The translations under genes and the position numbers were made by a program. Shown piece after piece: positions 8,578 to 17,348 of a DNA stretch of 64,000 bases (position 1 is the first letter of the stretch; every line of letters begins with the position of its first letter). The stretch lies in the NCBI RefSeq assembly GCF_029675105.1, contig NZ_JAQQFV010000001.1, forward strand, positions 682,001 to 746,000, written 5' to 3'. A model generated the notes under the pieces. It worked only from the letters and a program-made list of their open reading frames with translations. It ran no database searches and was not told where the DNA came from. The stretch comes from Nocardia anocheti. GTDB taxonomy: Bacteria > Actinomycetota > Actinomycetes > Mycobacteriales > Mycobacteriaceae.

Positions 8578-9477
8578 TCAGCTCTTGACGCCGCCCGCGG
8601 TGAGCCCGGAGATGATCCGGCGCTGGAAGATCAACACCATGATCACCAGCGGCACCGTGACGATCACGCCCGCCGCCATGATCGCCGCGTACGGCTGCAC
8701 CAGCGGGTCGTTGCCGGAGAAACTCGCGATCGCCACCGTCACCGGCCGGGTGTCCTCACCGGAGAGCAGCCGCGCCAGCAGGTACTCGTTGACCGCGGCG
8801 ATGAACGCCAGGATCGCGGTGGTGAACACCGCGGGCGCGGCCAGCGGCAGCATGATCAGCCGGAACGCCTGCGCCTTGCTCGCCCCGTCGATGCGCGCGG
8901 CTTCCTCCAGCTCCCACGGCAGTTCGGCGAAGAACGAGGCCAGGATGTAGACCGTCATCGGCAGCACGAAGGAGATGTTCGGGATGATCATCGCCTGGTA
9001 CTCGCCGATCCAGCCCAGATCGGTGAACAGCTGGAACAGCGGCGTCACCAGCACCACGGCCGGGAACATCGACGCCGACAGGATCAGCCCCGACACCAGG
9101 TACTTGCCCGCGAAGGTCATCCGCGCCAGCGCGTAGGCGGCCAGCACACCGAGCACCAGCGCGATCGCGGTGGTCGCCGACCCGATGATGACGCTGTTGA
9201 GCAGCGCCTTGCCGAAATCGTTGCCGCGGCTGGTGTCGAAGGCGTTGCGGAAGTTCTCCAGCGTCAGGTGGGTGGGCCAGGGCGTGGAGTCGAAGGTGTG
9301 CGCCGGATCGCGGAAGGCGACCACGGTCATCCAGTAGAACGGCCCGAGGCCCCACACCAGCACGATCAGCACGCCCAGATACATCCGGACAGTCCCGAGG
9401 CGCTGGCGCCACGAGGTCGGCCGCACCGCGACCTGTTCGCGCGCCGCGGCGGGCTCTTTGGTCATCGAGATGCTCAT
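8578..9477 (-). CDS. sugB: Carbohydrate ABC transporter permease, SugB/MalG type
   Basis: Inner-membrane permease subunit (299 residues, about six membrane helices) of a sugar importer. The cytoplasmic EAA loop reads LEEAARIDGASKAQAFRLIMLPLAAP, and the C-terminus VLIFQRRIISGLTAGGVKS closely resembles mycobacterial SugB of the trehalose importer LpqY-SugABC. The ATG overlaps the upstream sugA stop (TGATG), indicating coupled translation. It is the last gene of the lpqY-like-sugA-sugB unit; no ATPase gene follows, and the nearest suitable one is at 16251-17348. Substrate is not proven: trehalose is the first guess by homology. Confidence 0.88.
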   Translation of the reverse strand: MSISMTKEPAAAREQVAVRPTSWRQRLGTVRMYLGVLIVLVWGLGPFYWMTVVAFRDPAHTFDSTPWPTHLTLENFRNAFDTSRGNDFGKALLNSVIIGSATTAIALVLGVLAAYALARMTFAGKYLVSGLILSASMFPAVVLVTPLFQLFTDLGWIGEYQAMIIPNISFVLPMTVYILASFFAELPWELEEAARIDGASKAQAFRLIMLPLAAPAVFTTAILAFIAAVNEYLLARLLSGEDTRPVTVAIASFSGNDPLVQPYAAIMAAGVIVTVPLVIMVLIFQRRIISGLTAGGVKS

Positions 9478-10454
9478 CAGTTCGCCTTCCGCTGTTCTTC
9501 CTGGGTGCGAACAGCGTTGGCGCCCAGCACCTTCACCAGCACGAACGCGATGGCGAAGACCAACAGGAAGGTGATCGTGGACAGCGCGGCCGCGCTGTTG
9601 GGGCCCTGCCGGACCTGATCGACCACCAGGATCGACAGCGTGCTCGTGGCCGGGTTGGAACCGGTCATGATCGCGGGCAGGTCGTACATGCGCAGCGCGT
9701 CCATGGTCCGGAACAGCACCGCGACCAGCAGCGCGGGCTTGAGCAGCGGCAGCGTGATGTGCACGAACCGCTGCCAGGCCGACGCGCCGTCGACCTTGGC
9801 CGCCTCGTACACGTCGTTCGGGATCACCTGCAGACCCGCCAGGATCAGCAGCGCCATGAACGGCGTGGTCTTCCAGACGTCGGCGAAGATCACCGCGAAC
9901 CGCGCGGCCCACGGGTCCGAGGTCCACAGGATGTGGGTGCCGAGAATCCGGTTCACCACACCGTCGTACTGGAACATGAACTCCCACAGCCGCGCGGTGA
10001 CGGCGGTCGGAATCGCCCACGGGATCAGCACCGCGGCGCGCAGCAGCGCCCGACCGCGGAAGGTCTTGCCCATCACGATGGCCATGCCGAGACCGAGCAC
10101 GGCCTCCAGCGACACGGTCACCACCGTGAAGAACAGCGTGACCCCGACCGCGGCCCAGAACTGCGAACCCAGCGTGCCGGTCGGGCACGACTCGGTACCC
10201 ATCAGGGTGGTGCACTGCTGCAGCAGCCAGTGCGTGTAGTTGCTCAGCCCGGCGCTGCCGCCCTCGACGAACATGCCGGTGGCCGGGTCGATTCCGGCGT
10301 CCTTCTGAAAGGACATCCAGAGCGCCTGGAACACCGGATACCCGATGACCACCGCCAGTGCCACCAGCACCGGCGCGACGAACAGCCATGCCTTGCCGGA
10401 TCGTCGCAGTTCCAGCGCAAGCCCGCGCTGCTTGGCTCCCGAAGGATCCGACAC
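9477..10454 (-). CDS. sugA: Carbohydrate ABC transporter permease, SugA/MalF type
   Basis: Inner-membrane permease (325 residues, six predicted helices). The EAA motif AAKVDGASAWQRFVHITLPLLKP and ADVWKTTPFMALLILAGLQ match SugA of the mycobacterial trehalose importer. A periplasmic loop near residues 75-100 carries two cysteines (QQCTTLM and ESCPTG), which could form a disulphide. The GTG start has TAGGAGAG upstream. It overlaps sugB by one base and follows the binding-protein gene after 43 bp, so the three form an operon. Confidence 0.88.
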   Translation of the reverse strand: MSDPSGAKQRGLALELRRSGKAWLFVAPVLVALAVVIGYPVFQALWMSFQKDAGIDPATGMFVEGGSAGLSNYTHWLLQQCTTLMGTESCPTGTLGSQFWAAVGVTLFFTVVTVSLEAVLGLGMAIVMGKTFRGRALLRAAVLIPWAIPTAVTARLWEFMFQYDGVVNRILGTHILWTSDPWAARFAVIFADVWKTTPFMALLILAGLQVIPNDVYEAAKVDGASAWQRFVHITLPLLKPALLVAVLFRTMDALRMYDLPAIMTGSNPATSTLSILVVDQVRQGPNSAAALSTITFLLVFAIAFVLVKVLGANAVRTQEEQRKAN

Positions 10455-10497
10455 CGTTAACTACTCTCCTACGGTCTGGTCGGGTCCGCTGCCTGCG

Positions 10498-11781
10498 CTA
10501 CGAACCGGAACCTGCGGTCTCGATTCCCTTTTGCATTCCGGCCACCGCGTCGTCGACCGACTTCGTGCCGTTCAGGGCAGCATAGGCGTTGTCCTGGATG
10601 GCCTTCGACACCGCGGGATAGAACGGAGTCACCGGACGCGGCACCGCGCTGGCGATGGATTCCTTGAGCGCGGGCAGGTACGGCATCTTGGCGATCAGGG
10701 CCGGGTCGTCATAGAGCGAGGCGCGCACCGGGGGCAGCGCGCCGGAGGCGATGATCTGCTGGGCCTCTTCGCTGATCAGGAAGCGCACGAAGTCCGCGGC
10801 GGTGGCCTTGTTCTTGGAGAACGCGCTGATCGCGGCGTTGTAGCCGCCGAGGGTCGAGGCGCCGACACCGGTGTTGCCGGGCAGCGGAGCCACGCCGAAC
10901 TTGTCCTTCACCGTGGAGGAATCGGCGTTGGCCTGGGCGTAGAGGTAGGGCCAGTTGCGCAGGAACAGCAGCTTGCCGGACTCGAACGCGCTGGCGCTCT
11001 CACCCTCCTTGAAGGTGATCGCTTCCTTGGGGATGTCACCGTTCTTGTAGGCGTCGACCAGGACCTTCAGGCCCGCCTTCGACTCCGGGCTGTTCACGGT
11101 GGGGGTCTTGCCGTCGGCGCCGACGAAGCTGCCGCCGTAGGCGTTGATGATCTCGGCGGTGTTCACCGTCAGGCCCTCGTAGGGGAACAGCTGACCGGCG
11201 TAGCAGCCGATGTTGTTCTCGCGCGCCACCGGGCACTGACCGAGCATCTCGCTCCAGGTCTTCGGCGGGTTGGGCACCAGGTCCTTGCGGTAGTACAGCA
11301 GGCCACCGTTGGTGTTCTTCGGCGCCGCGTACAGCTTGCCGTTGTAGGTGGCGCTGGCCACGGTCGGCGCGAGCAGCGGCGCGGTGTCGATCGCGAAGCT
11401 GTCCTCGAGCGGCTGGATCCAGCCCTTGGCCGCGAACTCGGCGGTATTCGGCACATCGAGGGCGACCACGTCGTAGCCGTCCTGCTTGGCGCGGAAGTGC
11501 TCAGCGAGGTCGTCGTGCTGCTGAGTGCCGTCGGCCGACTGCTCCTTGAACGTCACCTGCTCGTCCGGGTGCGCGGCGTTCCAGCGATCGATGAGCTGAC
11601 GCACCACACCGGTCTCGGTGGTGTCCTTGCCCTCGACGTAGGTGATCGGCCCGCGACCGGTCAGATTCTGGCCCAGCGCGTTGCCCCCGTTGTCGCTGGA
11701 ACAGGCTGTCGCGAACGACGCGGTCAGCAAGGCGATCGAGGCAGCGGCCATCGCCGCTCGGGGGACAAACTTCAAGGCCAT
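10498..11781 (-). CDS. Sugar ABC transporter substrate-binding lipoprotein (LpqY-like)
   Basis: Extracytoplasmic binding protein (427 residues) anchored by a lipid: hydrophobic signal, then ATAC with Cys27 as the predicted lipidation site. The body is a family 1 extracellular solute-binding fold (DVVALDVPNTAEFAAKGW, KLYAAPKNTNGGLLYYRKDL, TLGGYNAAIS, ALPPVRASLYDDP, AVPRPVTPFYPAVS), and the last blocks resemble LpqY, the trehalose receptor. CTGGAG lies eight bases before the ATG. Its promoter probably lies between the start and the large hairpin at 11875-11967. Substrate inferred only: trehalose or another disaccharide. Confidence 0.87.
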   Translation of the reverse strand: MALKFVPRAAMAAASIALLTASFATACSSDNGGNALGQNLTGRGPITYVEGKDTTETGVVRQLIDRWNAAHPDEQVTFKEQSADGTQQHDDLAEHFRAKQDGYDVVALDVPNTAEFAAKGWIQPLEDSFAIDTAPLLAPTVASATYNGKLYAAPKNTNGGLLYYRKDLVPNPPKTWSEMLGQCPVARENNIGCYAGQLFPYEGLTVNTAEIINAYGGSFVGADGKTPTVNSPESKAGLKVLVDAYKNGDIPKEAITFKEGESASAFESGKLLFLRNWPYLYAQANADSSTVKDKFGVAPLPGNTGVGASTLGGYNAAISAFSKNKATAADFVRFLISEEAQQIIASGALPPVRASLYDDPALIAKMPYLPALKESIASAVPRPVTPFYPAVSKAIQDNAYAALNGTKSVDDAVAGMQKGIETAGSGS

Positions 11782-12184
11782 CGCAGACACTCCAGGGTCG
11801 AGACAGTGAGCAGCAGCACACCGGCAGGTGCAACAGGCAACATACAGTATCTCTGGCGGCGCGGGCGCCGCGTTGTTCGCGGCCCCTGGGGGGCCGACGA
11901 ACAGGTGCCGGTGCTTGCTCCTTCGTCGCGTACGCACCGGCACCTGTTCGTCGGCCCGGCCGCGAACCGCCGACTTTGTCGGCGGACCCTCCTCGAGGTC
12001 GGGTCGTGCGGGGCTGGGTTTTCGTGGGAGTCGTGACTCCGGGGTCGACCGGTGGCTTGGTCGCGAATCGTGCTGTTTCCCGCAGTGCTGAGTCGTCGGT
12101 GGGCGTGGCTCACGGGGCGGCCACGTGGCATCGTCGTGACGAACCATCGGCTTCGTTGTCGGTGCCGTGTTCTATGGTCGGGCG
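11782..12184. other. Divergent intergenic region with a very large hairpin
   Basis: About 400 bp between the leftward sugar-transport operon and the rightward DUF2786 gene. Near 11840-11860 is an AT-richer stretch (catacagtatctc) that may be the importer promoter. The middle is occupied by the inverted repeat annotated separately. The right part (about 11970-12160) shows no gene or clear signal. Confidence 0.5.
11875..11967. repeat. Long inverted repeat (34 paired bases per arm)
   Basis: Inner arms 11891-11914 and 11934-11957 are perfectly complementary over 24 bp, with a 19-base loop. Outer arms 11875-11884 (GTTCGCGGCC) and 11958-11967 (GGCCGCGAAC) add ten pairs, separated on the left by a six-base bulge (CCTGGG). 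No T-run follows, and both flanking genes point away, so it is not a typical terminator. It could be a mobile-element remnant, a regulator site or a structured leader. Confidence 0.9.
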
Positions 12185-13015
12185 GTGACCAGTTCGCCGC
12201 CTTCTCCCGATCGGATGCTCACCCGCATCGGTGGTTTGCTGCGCAAGGCCGAGTCCACCGACAACGCGCACGAGGCGGAGGCGTTTCTGGCGGCGGCGCA
12301 GCGGCTGGCGACCAAGTCCTCGATCGATCTGGCGGTGGCGCGGTCGCATGTCGGCCAGCGGGAGCGCAGGTCGGCGCCGGTGCAGCGGATCATTCCGATC
12401 GGGGAGCCGGGGCGCAAGGGGCTGCGGACCTATGTGCAGCTGTTCGTCGCCATCGCGACGGCCAATGACGTGCGCTGCGATGTCGCCCGCAGCTCCGCCC
12501 AGGTCTACGCCTACGGCTTCGCCGCCGATATCGACACCTGCGAGGCGCTCTACGCGAGCCTGCTGATCCAGATGGTGCGGGCCTCGGATCACTACATCAA
12601 ATCCGGTGCCTATCGCGAGGCCACGGTGGTCAAGGTGGTCACCGAGAAGCGTCTCGGCCGCACCGTCCGGCGCAAGGTCGAGGCCCCGGTGGCCGGGGTG
12701 ACCGCGCGGTTGAACTTCCAGATGGCCTTCGCGGCGCGCATCGGCGCCCGCCTGGCCGAGGTGAAGGCCGAGGTCGTCGCGGAGGAGTCCGCCGCCGTCT
12801 CCACCGGCACGGCCCTGGCCCTGCGTGACAAAGAAGTAGCCCTCACCGACTTCTACACCGCCACCTCCGAGGCCCGCGGCACCTGGCGCGGCCCGCAGAC
12901 CTCCACCGGCCATTCCGCCGCCGCCCGGCGTGCGGGCGATCGGGCGGGTCGATCGGCGCGGCTGGGCCCGTCACCGGAACTGCCCGCCGCCCGAGCCCGC
13001 CTCACCGAAGGATGA
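12185..13015 (+). CDS. DUF2786 domain protein
   Basis: A 276-residue protein of unknown function. The N-terminal DUF2786 region reads MLTRIGGLLRKAES, then EAEAFLAAAQRLATKSSIDL, a helical hairpin seen in phage and actinobacterial proteins. A second conserved region follows (VQLFVAIATANDVRCD, YAYGFAADIDTCEALYASL, LNFQMAFAARIGARL), and the C-terminus is Arg/Ala-rich and probably disordered. GTG at 12185 is preferred over GTG at 12167 because it starts close to the conserved block. The metallohydrolase-like gene follows 67 bp downstream; the pair recurs in actinomycetes as far as I recall, which suggests a shared process. Confidence 0.72.
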   Translation: MTSSPPSPDRMLTRIGGLLRKAESTDNAHEAEAFLAAAQRLATKSSIDLAVARSHVGQRERRSAPVQRIIPIGEPGRKGLRTYVQLFVAIATANDVRCDVARSSAQVYAYGFAADIDTCEALYASLLIQMVRASDHYIKSGAYREATVVKVVTEKRLGRTVRRKVEAPVAGVTARLNFQMAFAARIGARLAEVKAEVVAEESAAVSTGTALALRDKEVALTDFYTATSEARGTWRGPQTSTGHSAAARRAGDRAGRSARLGPSPELPAARARLTEG

Positions 13016-13082
13016 GTCTCCTGCTCGGAGGCCCCACCCGGGCCGTTCCGTCGCCCCGGCGTGGGCAGGTCCGGCGTGAGAC

Positions 13083-13613
13083 GTGGTGGCGGTGAGCGAT
13101 CCGACGCGGCGCCGGGATGCCCAGCGCGCCAAGGTCTATAACGCTGAGCAGTTGGTGCGCGGTGTCTTCGATCGCGCGCAGGAGTTCGGTCACCGCACGG
13201 TCGAGGTCTACGGTTCGCACCTGACACTGCCGGTCGAGCGGCGATTCGCCTCGATCGACTCGGTGCGGTCCTACGCGGACAAAGTGCTGGCGCTGAATTG
13301 GGTTCGCGCCCACTGGGAGCGCGCCGCCCACCCGATCCACGTCCGGGCCCGTGCGGGTTCGACGGCCGCCCACTACGAGCCGACCTCTGCCGTCCTGGCG
13401 GTACCGCCGCCCACCGGCGCGAGCGCCTGGGCACTGCGCGAACTCGTGATCCTGCACGAAATCGCCCATCACCTGTCCACTGACCCCGCCGAAGCCCCCC
13501 ACGGCCCCGAATTCTGCACCCGCTACCTGGAATTGGCCGACGGCGTCATCGGCCCCGAAGCGGCCCTCCTCCTCCGCGCCACCTTCGCGGGCTGCGGCGT
13601 TCGCTTCAGCTGA
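13083..13613 (+). CDS. Putative metallohydrolase, TIGR04338-like
   Basis: A 176-residue cytosolic protein with a zincin-type motif: LVILHEIAHHLS gives HExxH, and HGPEF 15 residues later supplies a possible third ligand. The N-terminal part (RDAQRAKVYNAEQLV, TLPVERRFASIDSVRSYADKVL) matches the actinobacterial TIGR04338 metallohydrolase family as I remember it. Substrate unknown; protease or deacetylase-like activity is only inferred from the metal site. GTG at 13083 or 13092 could be the start. It lies downstream of the DUF2786 gene and ends at a hairpin shared with ohr. Confidence 0.75.
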   Translation: MVAVSDPTRRRDAQRAKVYNAEQLVRGVFDRAQEFGHRTVEVYGSHLTLPVERRFASIDSVRSYADKVLALNWVRAHWERAAHPIHVRARAGSTAAHYEPTSAVLAVPPPTGASAWALRELVILHEIAHHLSTDPAEAPHGPEFCTRYLELADGVIGPEAALLLRATFAGCGVRFS

Positions 13614-13622
13614 ACTCGAACA

Positions 13623-13657
13623 GCCGATCACCACGCACTGGTGGCGTGGTGATCGGC
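13623..13657. terminator. Bidirectional hairpin between metallohydrolase and ohr genes
   Basis: Perfect 14-bp stem GCCGATCACCACGC / GCGTGGTGATCGGC with a seven-base loop, placed between two convergent stops. The T-run is poor, so efficiency is uncertain. Confidence 0.7.
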
Positions 13658-13670
13658 TCTCCGATAACGA

Positions 13671-14093
13671 TCAGTCCTCGGCGACGCGGACGTCGACCTG
13701 GATATTGCCCCGGGTGGCGTTGGAGTACGGGCACACCTGGTGGGCCTGGTCGGCGAGGGTCTGGGCCTCGTCGCGGGACAGGTGCGGCAGCGAGATCTCC
13801 AGGGTGACGGCGAGTTCGAAACCGCCCTGGTCGTTCGGGCCGATCGAAACCTGCGCGCCGACAGCCGAATCCGCGATGTTCGCGCCCGCCTTCTTGCCGA
13901 CCAGCCGCAGCGCGGAGTGGAAGCAGGCCGCGTAACCGGCGGCGAAGAGCTGTTCGGGGTTGGTGCCCGCGCCGTCGCCACCCATCTCCTTCGGCGGGGC
14001 GAGCACCACGTCGAGCTTGCCGTCGGTGGTGCGGGCGGTGCCGGTGCGGCCTTCGCCGCTGGCCAGGGCTTCGGCGGTGTAGAGGACCTGCAT
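13671..14093 (-). CDS. ohr: Organic hydroperoxide resistance protein (OsmC/Ohr family)
   Basis: Cytosolic thiol peroxidase of 140 residues that reduces organic and lipid hydroperoxides. It starts [18 protein letters not shown] as in the family and carries both catalytic cysteines: Cys57 in AACFHSAL and Cys121 in [13 protein letters not shown], the Ohr rather than OsmC pattern. GAGAG lies five bases before the ATG; another ATG at 14105 would add four residues and overlap the ohrR stop. It follows ohrR in one operon, so peroxide-dependent induction through OhrR is expected. Confidence 0.95.
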   Translation of the reverse strand: MQVLYTAEALASGEGRTGTARTTDGKLDVVLAPPKEMGGDGAGTNPEQLFAAGYAACFHSALRLVGKKAGANIADSAVGAQVSIGPNDQGGFELAVTLEISLPHLSRDEAQTLADQAHQVCPYSNATRGNIQVDVRVAED

Positions 14094-14101
14094 GGAAGCT
14101 C

Positions 14102-14533
14102 TCATTTCTCTGTGAGGGTGTCGGTGAGTTTGCGCAGCAGTGCGCGCAGGGCGACGACCTCGTCGCCGGTCAGCCCGGCGACCTCGGCCATCTCGGCCGG
14201 AATCCGGCACGCCTCGGCGCGCACGGCCCGGCCGCGTTCGGTGAGCACGATGTCGACGCGCCGCTCGTCGTCGGCCGCCCGCCTGCGCTCGACGTATCCC
14301 GTCGCCTCCAGTCGCTTGAGCAGCGGCGACAGGGTCCCCGAGTCCAGATCGAGCGCCGCCCCGAGCTCGCCGACGCTGCGTGCGTCGCGCTCCCAGAGCG
14401 CGAGCATCACCAGATATTGCGGATAGGTCAGCCCGAGCCGTTCCAGCTTCGGGCGGTAGACCGCCGTCATCGCCCGCGAGGCCGCGTAGAGCGGGAAGCA
14501 CAGCTGCTCGTCGAGGGTGAGTCCGTCGGTCAT
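14102..14533 (-). CDS. ohrR: Organic peroxide-sensing MarR family repressor
   Basis: MarR-type winged-helix dimer of 143 residues. The N-terminal [14 protein letters not shown] carries the conserved peroxide-sensing cysteine (Cys12), and [16 protein letters not shown] plus [16 protein letters not shown] are the OhrR DNA-binding hallmarks. Oxidation of the Cys by organic peroxides should release the operator at 14548-14564, which lies just upstream of the start. It precedes ohr with a nine-base gap, giving the usual autoregulated ohrR-ohr operon. The start at 14533 is chosen because upstream in-frame residues overlap the operator. Confidence 0.93.
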   Translation of the reverse strand: MTDGLTLDEQLCFPLYAASRAMTAVYRPKLERLGLTYPQYLVMLALWERDARSVGELGAALDLDSGTLSPLLKRLEATGYVERRRAADDERRVDIVLTERGRAVRAEACRIPAEMAEVAGLTGDEVVALRALLRKLTDTLTEK

Positions 14534-14547
14534 GCCAGAACCATAGC

Positions 14548-14564
14548 GCACAATTAAGTTGTGC
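14548..14564. promoter_or_regulatory. Likely OhrR operator
   Basis: Palindrome GCACAA-TTAAG-TTGTGC upstream of ohrR. It resembles the known AT-centred OhrR box with TTAA in the middle. Its position fits autorepression of ohrR-ohr. Confidence 0.75.
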
Positions 14565-14610
14565 ACAACCATTCACGCGACCCGAGGCGCCTTACGACGC
14601 GAAGAGCGTC

Positions 14611-15573
14611 CTACTCCTCGTCGAGCAGCGCGCTCACTCGCTCATAGCGCCGCAACCACCAGTCGACCCGCTCGCGATCCGGGTGCCGGAACTTCTCCAT
14701 GAGCGCCGGATCAGGCTCCGGCGGCGCGGTCGGCACCGGCAACCACCCGTCCACCGGCAGCAGCGACTCCGCCACGAGATCACCCTCGAACAACGCGAGA
14801 GTGCCCAGGCCACAGGCCAATTCGAGATCCGGCAGCACCCCCGCCAGTGCCAGCTGCGCGGAAAGCCCCACGCTGGTCTCCAACGCCGAGGACACCACCG
14901 TCGGCAACCCCGCCGCCTGCGCCACCGCGGCCGCCCGCCGCACCCCACCCAGCGGCGTGCATTTGAGCACCGCCACATCCGCCGCCCCGGCCACCGCCAC
15001 CCGCAGCGGGTCCTCGGCCCGCCGGATCGACTCGTCCGCCGCGATCGGCACCGTCACCCGTTGCCGCACCAGCGCCAGTTCCTCGACCGTCGCGCACGGC
15101 TGCTCCACGTACTGCAATCCCCCCGCCGCCCGGTCGAGCTCCCCGATACACCGCACCGCCGTGGCCACATCCCACACCGCGTTGGCGTCGACCCGAATCG
15201 CCCCGTCCCCGATCGCCTCCCGCACCGCCGCCACCCGCGCCAGATCCTCACCCAGCGAATCCGGATGATCGGCGACCTTCACCTTTGCCGTCGCACACCC
15301 CGATTCCCGCACGATCCGCGCCGCCCGCACCGGATCGACCGCGGGCACAGTGCAATTCACCGCCACCCGATCCCGCACCGGCGCTGGCCACCCCACCTCC
15401 GCCTGCTCCACCGCGGTGGCCAACCACCCCGTCGCCTCCCGATCCCCATACTCCGGAAAAGCGCAGAACTCCCCCCACCCCACCCGCCCCCGAACCAGCA
15501 TCCCCTCCCGCACGGTGATCCCCCGAAACCGCGTACGCAACGGAATCGCATAAACGAACGTATCGGCGCCCAT
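14611..15573 (-). CDS. menC: o-Succinylbenzoate synthase (menaquinone biosynthesis)
   Basis: Enolase-superfamily dehydratase (320 residues) converting SHCHC to o-succinylbenzoate. Visible are the catalytic KxK in CATAKVKVADH, metal ligands IRVDANAVWD, QYVEQPCATVEE and IAADESIRR, and the second-half lysine in VAVLKCTPLGG. Length and motif spacing fit the actinobacterial MenC (Rv0553 type). The ATG has only a weak AGG upstream. It is transcribed divergently from the HxlR regulator at 15690; no other men genes are in the window. Confidence 0.93.
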   Translation of the reverse strand: MGADTFVYAIPLRTRFRGITVREGMLVRGRVGWGEFCAFPEYGDREATGWLATAVEQAEVGWPAPVRDRVAVNCTVPAVDPVRAARIVRESGCATAKVKVADHPDSLGEDLARVAAVREAIGDGAIRVDANAVWDVATAVRCIGELDRAAGGLQYVEQPCATVEELALVRQRVTVPIAADESIRRAEDPLRVAVAGAADVAVLKCTPLGGVRRAAAVAQAAGLPTVVSSALETSVGLSAQLALAGVLPDLELACGLGTLALFEGDLVAESLLPVDGWLPVPTAPPEPDPALMEKFRHPDRERVDWWLRRYERVSALLDEE

Positions 15574-15689
15574 TCCGGCGAGCCTAGTGTCACCCGGTGC
15601 GCGGCAGCCCGGGGCAGACGTCGCACACCGCCAGCAGCCGCCGGAACTCCGGTATCGGCTGCGCTAGCTATCATCGACTCAAGTCAGAA

Positions 15690-16211
15690 ATGGGTATGAT
15701 GTCCGGTATGGCAGCCGTGATGGAAGGACCCCTGGCCGATCTGAACCGGTGGAACGCCGAGGGCTGTTCCATCGCGCGGGCCATGGACCTGATCGGCACC
15801 CGCTCGGCGATGCTCATCCTGCGCGAGGCGTACTACGGCACCCGCCGCTTCGACGGCTTCGCGCGCCGCGTCGGCATCACCGACGCCGCCGCGGCCAATC
15901 AGCTCCGCAAACTCACCGCCGCCGGACTCCTGGAGAAGCGCCCCTACCAGGAGGAAGGCAAGCGCACCCGGCACGAATACGTGCTCACCACGATGGGCCG
16001 CGACCTGCTGCCCGCCGTGGTCGCACTGTGGCAATGGGGCGACACCTATCTACAGCCCGGCCCGCCGCCGCTGCTGCGCGTGGACGCCGAGACCGGCGAG
16101 CCGGTCACCGTCGACCTGCGCACCACCGACGGCAAACCGGTCGACCTCGAGCAGCTGACGGTGCGCGTCAACCAGGACTACCTGCGCGCCCGCGAACGCG
16201 CCGACAGCTGA
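15690..16211 (+). CDS. HxlR family transcriptional regulator
   Basis: Winged-helix regulator of roughly 165-173 residues. The N-terminus CSIARAMDLIGTRSAMLILREAYYG contains the characteristic early cysteine of HxlR/MarR-like sensors, followed by RRFDGFARRVGITDAAAANQL and the wing (RHEYVLTTMGRDLLPAVVAL). The C-terminal extension after residue 130 is longer than the minimal family. Several in-frame ATGs (15690, 15696, 15699, 15708, 15720) make the start uncertain, and no clear Shine-Dalgarno decides it. The upstream palindrome GACTCAAGTC at 15674-15683 could be an operator. Target unknown; menC is divergent. Confidence 0.85.
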   Translation: MGMMSGMAAVMEGPLADLNRWNAEGCSIARAMDLIGTRSAMLILREAYYGTRRFDGFARRVGITDAAAANQLRKLTAAGLLEKRPYQEEGKRTRHEYVLTTMGRDLLPAVVALWQWGDTYLQPGPPPLLRVDAETGEPVTVDLRTTDGKPVDLEQLTVRVNQDYLRARERADS

Positions 16212-16216
16212 GGCCA

Positions 16217-16243
16217 CGGCCCGCGGCGCGAGACCGCGGGCCG
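16217..16243. terminator. Hairpin between convergent HxlR and ABC ATPase genes
   Basis: Perfect stem CGGCCCGCGG / CCGCGGGCCG with a seven-base loop, six bases after the HxlR stop. There is no T-run, so it is a weak or Rho-assisted terminator at best. Confidence 0.5.
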
Positions 16244-16250
16244 CGCCCAC

Positions 16251-17348
16251 TCAGCGCAGGCGGCTGCCGTTCTCGGGGTGGAAGAAGTACACGTGCTCGG
16301 GGTCGGCGATGAGTTCGAGCTGCTCGCCCTTGGCCGGAGGGTTGCGCCAATCCACCCGCGCCACAATCGATTCCCCGGTCTGCCCGCTCGCGTCCTGCGA
16401 CACCGCGCGCCCGTAGACGTAGGCGTCGGAGCCGAGCTCCTCGACCACGTCCACCTCCATCCGCAGCCCGCCGGAGCCCACCTCGAGGTGCTCCGGACGG
16501 ATACCGAGCACCACCGAGCCCTCGGCCGCGTCGACCGCCGCGCGCGGCACCTGGACCGGGTATCCGCCGATGGTGACGGTGCCGTCGGTCACCGGCAGCG
16601 TGAACAGGTTCATCGCGGGCGAGCCCATGAATCCGGCCACGAACATGTTGGCCGGGTCGCGGTAGAGATCGCGCGGCGAGGCGCACTGCTGCAGCAGCCC
16701 GTCCTTGAGCACCGCCACCCGGTCGCCCATGGTCATCGCCTCGACCTGGTCGTGGGTCACGTACACCGTCGTGGTGCCGAGGCGGCGCTGGAGCTGGGCG
16801 ATCTGGGTGCGGGTCTGCACGCGCAGCTTGGCGTCGAGGTTCGACAGCGGCTCGTCCATCAGGAACACCTGGGGCTGGCGCACGATCGCGCGACCCATCG
16901 CCACCCGCTGGCGCTGGCCGCCCGAGAGCGCCTTGGGCTTGCGGTCCAGGTACTGCTCGAGATCGAGCAGCTTGGCCGCCTCGAGCACCCGCGCGTCGCG
17001 CTCGGCCTTGGCCACCTTGGCCAGCTTCAACGCGAAACCCATGTTCTCCGCCACCGACATGTGCGGGTAGAGCGCGTAATTCTGGAACACCATCGCGATG
17101 TCGCGATCCTTGGGTTCGGCGTCGGTCACGTCGTCCGCGCCGATGAGGATGCGCCCACCGTTGACCTCCTCGAGGCCCGCCAGCATGCGCAGCGAGGTGG
17201 ATTTGCCGCAGCCCGACGGGCCGACGAGAACGAGGAACTCGCCGTCGGCGATCTCCAGGTCGAGTGCGTCGACGGCGGGTCGGTGCGCACCGGCATAGAG
17301 CCGGGTGGCGCGGTCGAAGGTCACGGTAGCCATGCGTAGATCAGTCAT
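16251..17348 (-). CDS. Sugar ABC transporter ATP-binding protein (UgpC/MsmK/SugC type)
   Basis: Cytoplasmic ATPase of 365 residues: Walker A GPSGCGKST, signature LSGGQRQRVAMGR, Walker B VFLMDEPLSNLD, H-loop VYVTHD, then a C-terminal OB-like regulatory domain (VVLGIRPEHLEVG, VEELGSDAYVYGR) typical of importers that share one ATPase among several sugar systems. It stands alone, with an HxlR gene convergent and an oxidoreductase gene divergent. It probably energises the sugAB permeases, which lack an adjacent ATPase. GGGATGGG precedes the ATG at 17348; a second ATG at 17333 matches the usual MATVTF start. Confidence 0.92.
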   Translation of the reverse strand: MTDLRMATVTFDRATRLYAGAHRPAVDALDLEIADGEFLVLVGPSGCGKSTSLRMLAGLEEVNGGRILIGADDVTDAEPKDRDIAMVFQNYALYPHMSVAENMGFALKLAKVAKAERDARVLEAAKLLDLEQYLDRKPKALSGGQRQRVAMGRAIVRQPQVFLMDEPLSNLDAKLRVQTRTQIAQLQRRLGTTTVYVTHDQVEAMTMGDRVAVLKDGLLQQCASPRDLYRDPANMFVAGFMGSPAMNLFTLPVTDGTVTIGGYPVQVPRAAVDAAEGSVVLGIRPEHLEVGSGGLRMEVDVVEELGSDAYVYGRAVSQDASGQTGESIVARVDWRNPPAKGEQLELIADPEHVYFFHPENGSRLR

